Source: Candidatus Mediterraneibacter pullistercoris
GTDB taxonomy: Bacteria > Bacillota > Clostridia > Lachnospirales > Lachnospiraceae
DNA length: 45,782 bases
NCBI GenBank assembly: GCA_019116885.1
Contig: DXAU01000060.1
Coordinates: 1-45,782 of the forward strand
Direction: 5' to 3'
The notes below the pieces were generated by a model. It was given only the letters and a program-made list of their open reading frames with translations, had not been told where the DNA came from and searched no databases. How positions within the stretch are numbered: the stretch's first letter is position 1; every line of letters starts with the position of its first letter. Below, piece by piece: positions 40,884 to 45,782 of the stretch. A program made the position numbers and the translations under genes.

Positions 40884-40909
40884 ACAAATATACCCCGCTG
40901 TGATATATT
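40881..40909 (+). promoter_or_regulatory. Sigma-A type promoter of alaS
   Basis: TTTACA (-35, 40881-40886), 17-bp spacer, TATATT (-10, 40904-40909); TATTAT two bases later is an alternative. The leader is only about 35 bases, so a T-box is excluded. Confidence 0.5.
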
Positions 40910-40949
40910 ATAGAGCAGGCTTTTTGAGCGAAAGAGGAGGATTATAGTA

Positions 40950-43589
40950 ATGCAGCCATATGGAGTAAACCAGCTTAGAAAAATGTTTCTGGAATTTTTT
41001 GAAAGCAAAGATCACCTTGCCATGAAGAGCTTTTCCCTGGTGCCCCATAATGATAAGAGTTTACTGCTTATCAATTCGGGGATGGCGCCTTTAAAGCCAT
41101 ATTTTACCGGACAGGAGATCCCGCCGAGAAAAAGAGTCACGACCTGCCAGAAATGTATCAGGACAGGAGACATTGAAAACGTGGGAAAGACAGCCCGCCA
41201 TGGAACTTTCTTTGAGATGCTGGGTAATTTCTCTTTCGGGGATTATTTTAAAGAAGAAGCAATCCGGTGGACCTGGGAATTTTTGACGGAAGTGGTGGGG
41301 CTTGATCCGGACCGCCTGTATCCTTCCGTCTATGTAGATGATGATGAAGCGTTTGCAATCTGGAATGAGAAGATTGGTATCCCGGCGGAGCGTATCTTTA
41401 AATTCGGAAAAGAAGATAACTTCTGGGAGCATGGCTCCGGCCCATGCGGTCCCTGTTCGGAAGTCTATTACGACAGAGGCGAAAAATACGGATGCGGCAA
41501 ACCAGACTGTACGGTAGGATGCGACTGCGACCGCTATATGGAAATCTGGAACGACGTGTTCACACAGTTTGATAATGACGGGAACGGACATTACTCCGAG
41601 CTGGAACAGAAGAACATCGATACGGGCATGGGACTTGAGCGTCTGGCAAGCGTTGTCCAGGATGTGGAGTCTATCTTTGACGTAGATACTATAAAGGCGC
41701 TCAGAGATCATGTGTGCCGTCTTGCCGGAAAAGAATACGGAAAGGAATACAAGGATGACGTGTCCATCCGGGTCATTACAGACCACATACGTTCTGTTAC
41801 ATTTATGATTTCTGACGGCATCATGCCGTCAAATGAGGGGCGCGGATATGTACTCCGCCGTCTTTTAAGAAGAGCATGCCGCCACGGCAGACTGCTGGGC
41901 ATCCATAAAGGTTTCCTTCCGGAGCTTGCCGAGAGCGTAATCGCAGGCTCAAAAGACGGATACCCGGAACTTGAGGAGAAAAGAGAGTTCATCTTAAAAG
42001 TAATATTAAAAGAAGAAGAACAGTTCAATAAGACAATCGACCAGGGGCTGGGGATTCTCTCAGATATGATTGCCGATATGGACAAAAAAGGCGAGAAGAC
42101 GCTGAACGGCGAAGACGCGTTCCGGCTGTATGATACGTACGGATTTCCTCTCGATCTGACAAAAGAGATTCTCGAAGAAAAAGAACTCGGCGTGGACGAA
42201 GAAGGCTTTGCATCCTGTATGGAAGTCCAGAGAAAGAAAGCCCGTGACGCCCGTGAAGTGACGAATTACATGGGAGCTGACGTGACGGTGTACGAGTCTA
42301 TTGATCCGGAAGTGACGAGCACATTTGTCGGATATGATAAACTGGTCCATGAGTCTTCCGTGACAGTACTTACAACAGAAGAAGAGATCGTCGATGCGCT
42401 CTCAGAGGGAGAGAGAGGAACGGTATTTGTAAAGGAGACGCCTTTCTATGCGACAAGCGGCGGACAGGAGGCAGATACCGGGTATATCCGCACTTCAGAG
42501 GGAGAGTTCAGGGTAGAAGACACGGTGAAACTTTTGGGCGGAAAGATCGGACATATCGGTGTGATGACAAAAGGCATGATCCGCACAGGAGAGAAAGTTG
42601 TGCTCGAGGTCAATGCAAGAAAACGCGCTCTTTCCGCGAGAAACCACAGTGCGACACATCTTCTCCAGAAAGCTCTGCGCACTGTTCTCGGCACACATGT
42701 AGAGCAGGCGGGATCGAGTGTGAACGAGGACAGACTGAGGTTCGACTTCACACACTTCTCGGCAATGACACCCGATGAGATCCGGAAAGTGGAGAATATC
42801 GTAAACGAGCAGATATCAAACGGTCTGGATGTCATTGCGAAGAATATGCCGATCGAAGAGGCAAAGAAGACGGGAGCTCAGGCCCTCTTTGGTGAGAAAT
42901 ACGGGGATATTGTCCGGGTGGTAAACATGAGTGATTTCTCCATTGAGTTCTGCGGCGGTACACATGTAAAGAACACAGCAGAGATCATGGCGTTTAAGAT
43001 CATCTCTGAGAGTGGTGTGGCTGCGGGCGTGCGCCGTATCGAAGCACTCACATCCGACGGATTGATGAAGTATTATGCACAGGTCGAGGAGACATTAAAG
43101 AACGCGGCACATCTTTTGAAAGCGACTCCTGAAAACCTGGCAGATAAGATCACACATATTATGGCTGAGAACAAAGCTCTTCACGGCGAAGTGGAGAGCC
43201 TCAAGAGCAGGATGGCTCAGGAGGCGGCCGGAGATATGATGGATCAGGTAAAAGAAATCAAAGGCGTGAAACTGCTGGCGGCTCAGCTTGACGGCGTTGA
43301 CATGAACGGTCTGCGGGACCTGGGCGACCAGTTCAAAGCAAAACTAGGAGAGGGAGTCGTGGTGCTTGCATCCGCAAATGACGGAAAAGTCAGCCTGATG
43401 GTAACCGTAACAGATGAAGCGATGAAGAAAGGAGCTCATGCGGGCAGTCTTGTAAAAGCAATCGCGGGATGTGTCGGCGGCGGCGGCGGCGGACGTCCGA
43501 ATATGGCGCAGGCAGGAGGCAAAAACCCTGCGGGTATCCAGGATGCTCTGGCAAAAGCAGAGGAGGTGTTGGAAACTCAGATTAAATAG
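40950..43589 (+). CDS. alaS: Alanyl-tRNA synthetase
   Basis: A class II synthetase of 879 residues, full length. The catalytic domain opens with NQLRKMFLEFFESKDHLAM, and GTFFEMLGNFSFGDYFKE is the class II region near residue 85. The editing domain carries NHSATHLLQKAL near residue 569 and the CGGTHVKNT zinc site near residue 669. The C-Ala end has the Gly-rich GCVGGGGGGRPNMAQAGG. ATG 40950 follows AAAGAGGAGG. It has its own promoter and is not T-box controlled. Confidence 0.98.
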   Translation: MQPYGVNQLRKMFLEFFESKDHLAMKSFSLVPHNDKSLLLINSGMAPLKPYFTGQEIPPRKRVTTCQKCIRTGDIENVGKTARHGTFFEMLGNFSFGDYFKEEAIRWTWEFLTEVVGLDPDRLYPSVYVDDDEAFAIWNEKIGIPAERIFKFGKEDNFWEHGSGPCGPCSEVYYDRGEKYGCGKPDCTVGCDCDRYMEIWNDVFTQFDNDGNGHYSELEQKNIDTGMGLERLASVVQDVESIFDVDTIKALRDHVCRLAGKEYGKEYKDDVSIRVITDHIRSVTFMISDGIMPSNEGRGYVLRRLLRRACRHGRLLGIHKGFLPELAESVIAGSKDGYPELEEKREFILKVILKEEEQFNKTIDQGLGILSDMIADMDKKGEKTLNGEDAFRLYDTYGFPLDLTKEILEEKELGVDEEGFASCMEVQRKKARDAREVTNYMGADVTVYESIDPEVTSTFVGYDKLVHESSVTVLTTEEEIVDALSEGERGTVFVKETPFYATSGGQEADTGYIRTSEGEFRVEDTVKLLGGKIGHIGVMTKGMIRTGEKVVLEVNARKRALSARNHSATHLLQKALRTVLGTHVEQAGSSVNEDRLRFDFTHFSAMTPDEIRKVENIVNEQISNGLDVIAKNMPIEEAKKTGAQALFGEKYGDIVRVVNMSDFSIEFCGGTHVKNTAEIMAFKIISESGVAAGVRRIEALTSDGLMKYYAQVEETLKNAAHLLKATPENLADKITHIMAENKALHGEVESLKSRMAQEAAGDMMDQVKEIKGVKLLAAQLDGVDMNGLRDLGDQFKAKLGEGVVVLASANDGKVSLMVTVTDEAMKKGAHAGSLVKAIAGCVGGGGGGRPNMAQAGGKNPAGIQDALAKAEEVLETQIK

Positions 43590-43649
43590 CAATACTTTCG
43601 GTTCAGTCCGGTTGGTAAAGTAGAAACATGAAATGAAGGGGGGATCTAC

Positions 43650-45611
43650 ATGAAACGCCGGGGATTTATTATCGGAACATGTATCATGTTATTTGCAGCG
43701 ATATTTCTGTTCGGGACTTATGACGGTGCAAAAGCAAATGCCGCCAGAACATTAAACGGTGTGTACAAATCATCTGACGGAAACTGGTACTATTATAAAA
43801 GCGGAAGAATCCAGAGAACAGACACAGTAGCCAAAAACCCCAACGGCTGGTGGCATGTCCAGAATGGAAAAGTAAATTTCAATTCCAATACGGTAGCCAG
43901 AAATTCCAAGGGCTGGTGGGTGATACAGAACGGAAAAGTAAACTTTAGATACAACGGATTTGCGAAAAACAAAAACGGCTGGTGGTATTGTAAAGGCGGT
44001 AAAGTTCAGTTTGGAACAAACAGCGTAATCAAAGGGAGAGTAAACGGAAAGAACGGCTGGTGGCACGTTATAAAAGGCAAAGTCGCTTTTGACAACACAG
44101 TAGCCAAAAACTCCAATGGCTGGTGGCATGTCCAGAATGGAAAAGTAAATTTCAATTCTAATACGGTAGCCAGAAATTCCAAAGGCTGGTGGGTGATACA
44201 GAACGGAAAAGTAAACTTTAGATACAACGGATTTGCGAAAAACAAAAACGGCTGGTGGTACTGCAAAGGCGGTAAAGTCCAGTTTGGAACAAACAGCGTA
44301 ATCAAAGGGAGAGTAAACGGAAAGAACGGCTGGTGGCATGTTGTAAAAGGAGAAGTCACTTTTAACAACACAGTGGCGAAAAACTCCAAGGGCTGGTGGT
44401 ATATAAAAAACGGGAAAGTGGACTTTGGATTTGACGGCATCGCAAGCAATAGAAATGGAAGCTGGTTGTGCCAGGATGGAAAAGTGAACTTCAAGTACAA
44501 CGGCAGATACAGATATGGTAACTACAATTATACGATCAAAGACGGCAAGGTGACAAAAAAGGCGCTTGTCACTTCCGGACCGCATACCCATGTTTATGAA
44601 GTCGGCAGCGCAAATTTTGAAATCAAAAACGGACTGGCATGCAATAGCTGTTACAGAGACGTGACCGACTGGGAAGATCCTATGAGCTGCCATATGGGAT
44701 GGCATACACATACATGGTATTTAAAGCCATCGTCTACGGAATGTAAGATATGCGGAAAGATTATTCATGCGCATGAATGGAAATGGGAAAAACCGAAATA
44801 TTATCCGGGGACAGATACTGTTGCAGGAGGAAACTATTATCACTGCTGGGGATGTGGCTCTGATACAAGAGATAGCGTGAATGGGACAATATGTGATGTT
44901 GACAAATGGACCACTGCCTATGATTTTACAGGCAAGGGCTACCTCGTGCTCAACAGTGTATTTGAAGATAAGGGAAATATATGGGAACTTGAGTCTCTGA
45001 GCATGAATAGAGAGAAGCTGTCTCTGCCTGTCGGCCAGACTGCAAAGATAGATGTGAAGTATGCTCCGGCGTCTACGAACAGTGATAAAACCCTGACCTG
45101 GACCAGTTCATCCCCATCTGTAGCAACAGTGAAAAACGGTGTCGTTACAGCTGTTTCGCCCGGGAAAACGACAATTACTGCCAGGGCGAAAAACGGAGTA
45201 TCTGATTCTATGGTAATTACTGTCACAGACAAATCTCATGCCGTAACTGACTTCGCCATCCATGTGGATGGACAAAATCAGACAGATAAAAAAATAACAG
45301 TGAAAAAGGATCAGAGATATACGCTTCAGATCATACCGGCAGGTTCTCAAGCGCCGCGCTATTCTGCGGAATTTAAAGAGATGGGCTATGCGGAGTTCTA
45401 CCACGGCAGTACGGCGCAGAAAGGGATATTTACTATCGCCAACTATGATACCGGCATTGCGACCGAAGTGAACGATCCAGACTGGGACGGCTCACTGGGC
45501 ATGGTGTTTAACTTGAAACCTATGAACGGAAAAGAAGCGGAAGTGACAATTACCGTCAGCGATGAAGAAGGGAATAAAACGACGCATAAACTTACAGTAG
45601 TAGTTGAGTAA
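43650..45611 (+). CDS. Secreted repetitive cell-surface protein with Big2 domain
   Basis: A 653-residue exported protein. A signal peptide of about 30 residues ends near AKANA. Residues about 35-305 are Gly-Trp-Trp repeats of the form [13 protein letters not shown], resembling cell-wall or glucan-binding repeats. Residues about 310-425 hold a Cys/His-rich block (HTHVYEV, CNSCYRD, CKICGK, CWGCGSD) that may bind zinc. A Big2 Ig-like domain (about 449-527, [20 protein letters not shown]) and a second Ig-like C-terminal domain follow. No LPXTG anchor is present, so attachment would be through the repeats. The start ATG 43650 follows AAGGGGGG. Ligand unknown. Confidence 0.8.
   Translation: MKRRGFIIGTCIMLFAAIFLFGTYDGAKANAARTLNGVYKSSDGNWYYYKSGRIQRTDTVAKNPNGWWHVQNGKVNFNSNTVARNSKGWWVIQNGKVNFRYNGFAKNKNGWWYCKGGKVQFGTNSVIKGRVNGKNGWWHVIKGKVAFDNTVAKNSNGWWHVQNGKVNFNSNTVARNSKGWWVIQNGKVNFRYNGFAKNKNGWWYCKGGKVQFGTNSVIKGRVNGKNGWWHVVKGEVTFNNTVAKNSKGWWYIKNGKVDFGFDGIASNRNGSWLCQDGKVNFKYNGRYRYGNYNYTIKDGKVTKKALVTSGPHTHVYEVGSANFEIKNGLACNSCYRDVTDWEDPMSCHMGWHTHTWYLKPSSTECKICGKIIHAHEWKWEKPKYYPGTDTVAGGNYYHCWGCGSDTRDSVNGTICDVDKWTTAYDFTGKGYLVLNSVFEDKGNIWELESLSMNREKLSLPVGQTAKIDVKYAPASTNSDKTLTWTSSSPSVATVKNGVVTAVSPGKTTITARAKNGVSDSMVITVTDKSHAVTDFAIHVDGQNQTDKKITVKKDQRYTLQIIPAGSQAPRYSAEFKEMGYAEFYHGSTAQKGIFTIANYDTGIATEVNDPDWDGSLGMVFNLKPMNGKEAEVTITVSDEEGNKTTHKLTVVVE
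43822..44367 (+). repeat. Tandem 273-bp duplication within the surface protein gene
   Basis: Copy one runs 43822-44094 and copy two 44095-44367, in phase, each 91 codons. I count about 13 differences, so roughly 95% identity. A third, diverged partial unit starts at 44368. Within each unit smaller 20-23-residue repeats recur. The high DNA identity points to recent duplication or gene conversion. Confidence 0.9.
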
Positions 45612-45643
45612 GTAAGACGATCATAGTTTTTAACCGAAAACAG

Positions 45644-45671
45644 TTGACGTACAGGAAAAATATGATATAAT
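45644..45671 (+). promoter_or_regulatory. Sigma-A promoter of rpsU
   Basis: TTGACG (-35, 45644-45649), 16-bp spacer, TATAAT (-10, 45666-45671). A small GTATT / AATAC hairpin (45705-45720) lies in the leader of about 70 bases. Confidence 0.75.
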
Positions 45672-45750
45672 CTTTGTTAGTGCAATAAAAATACCCGATC
45701 AGTCGTATTATGCACAATACAAGGCTGGAGGGGAGGTAAGGTGTGAGACT

Positions 45751-45782
45751 ATGTCAAATGTAATCGTTAAAGAAAACGAGAC
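45751..45782 (+). CDS. rpsU: 30S ribosomal protein S21 (5' end only)
   Basis: The window ends ten complete codons into this gene. The encoded start MSNVIVKENE is the standard opening of bacterial S21. A GGAGGGGAGG purine run lies at 45727-45736, a rather long 14 bases from the ATG. A strong promoter is upstream. S21 is a small subunit protein involved in initiation. The truncation is an artefact of the window edge. Confidence 0.8.
   Translation, partial: MSNVIVKENE

Noticed and set aside
40833-40949. T-box leader upstream of alaS
   Set aside because: Only 117 bases separate the genes and the predicted leader is about 35 bases, far too short for a T-box.
43822-44367. Direct repeats considered as a CRISPR array
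   Set aside because: Units are 273 bp, contiguous, in frame and without spacers; they are protein repeats.
43770-44711. Antisense open frame of 313 codons opposite the surface protein
   Set aside because: It only reflects the repetitive composition of the + strand repeats; its own repeats are the mirror image of those.

Overview
The window looks like chromosome from a spore-forming, anaerobic gut-type Clostridium relative, most probably family Lachnospiraceae. The evidence is a complete spoIIIA operon, yqfC/yqfD, spoIVB and spo0A, a monomeric [FeFe] hydrogenase, a B12-dependent methionine synthase, small families typical of that group (DUF4250, RNHCP, DUF896), moderate GC and strong purine-rich ribosome binding sites. 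Every confident gene is on the + strand. Assignment to a genus is not possible from what I can see.

Layout. 1-4.5 kb is accessory: a GrpB-family protein, a nitrilase-fold amidohydrolase, a gene-poor stretch with a promoter and tiny reading frames, two tandem RNHCP zinc-ribbon proteins, an unrecognised 385-residue coiled-coil protein and the decayed tail of a Cro/CI-type repressor. 4.5-7.4 kb is an MBOAT O-acyltransferase plus DHHW protein pair, probably for acetylating a surface polymer. 7.5-15.6 kb runs from a Dabb protein through yqfC, yqfD, phoH, ybeY, a SpoVB-type flippase, a BofC-like membrane protein, DUF896, 5-formyl-THF cyclo-ligase and DUF4250 to miaB. 15.7-20.6 kb is the eight-gene spoIIIA operon. 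20.8-31.4 kb is housekeeping: prfC, Asp23-like, nusB, xseA, xseB, ispA, dxs, tlyA, nadK, argR, recN. 31.6-33.6 kb is spoIVB-spo0A. 33.7-43.6 kb holds glgA, metF, a stand-alone MetH activation protein, metH, the hydrogenase and alaS. The window ends with a repetitive secreted cell-surface protein and the first codons of rpsU.

How genes work together. The spoIIIA products build the channel between mother cell and forespore; SpoIVB is the forespore protease that signals across the same membranes; Spo0A is the master switch. MetF, MetH and the separate activation protein form one methionine-synthesis set. ispA and dxs supply isoprenoid precursors. MBOAT and DHHW form a two-gene acetylation unit.

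Most of the window is ordinary core genome, and I do not see a clear new multi-gene system. The less ordinary signals are: a structured repeat (two ungapped copies and one probable remnant) placed each time directly after an intrinsic terminator; promoters whose -10 or -35 box overlaps a terminator hairpin (prfC, nusB, alaS); a cluster of Spo0A boxes in the end of spoIVB and a single one in the MBOAT leader; a perfect 12-bp inverted repeat around the yqfC promoter and start codon; a repressor remnant; and a recent 273-bp tandem duplication in the surface protein.
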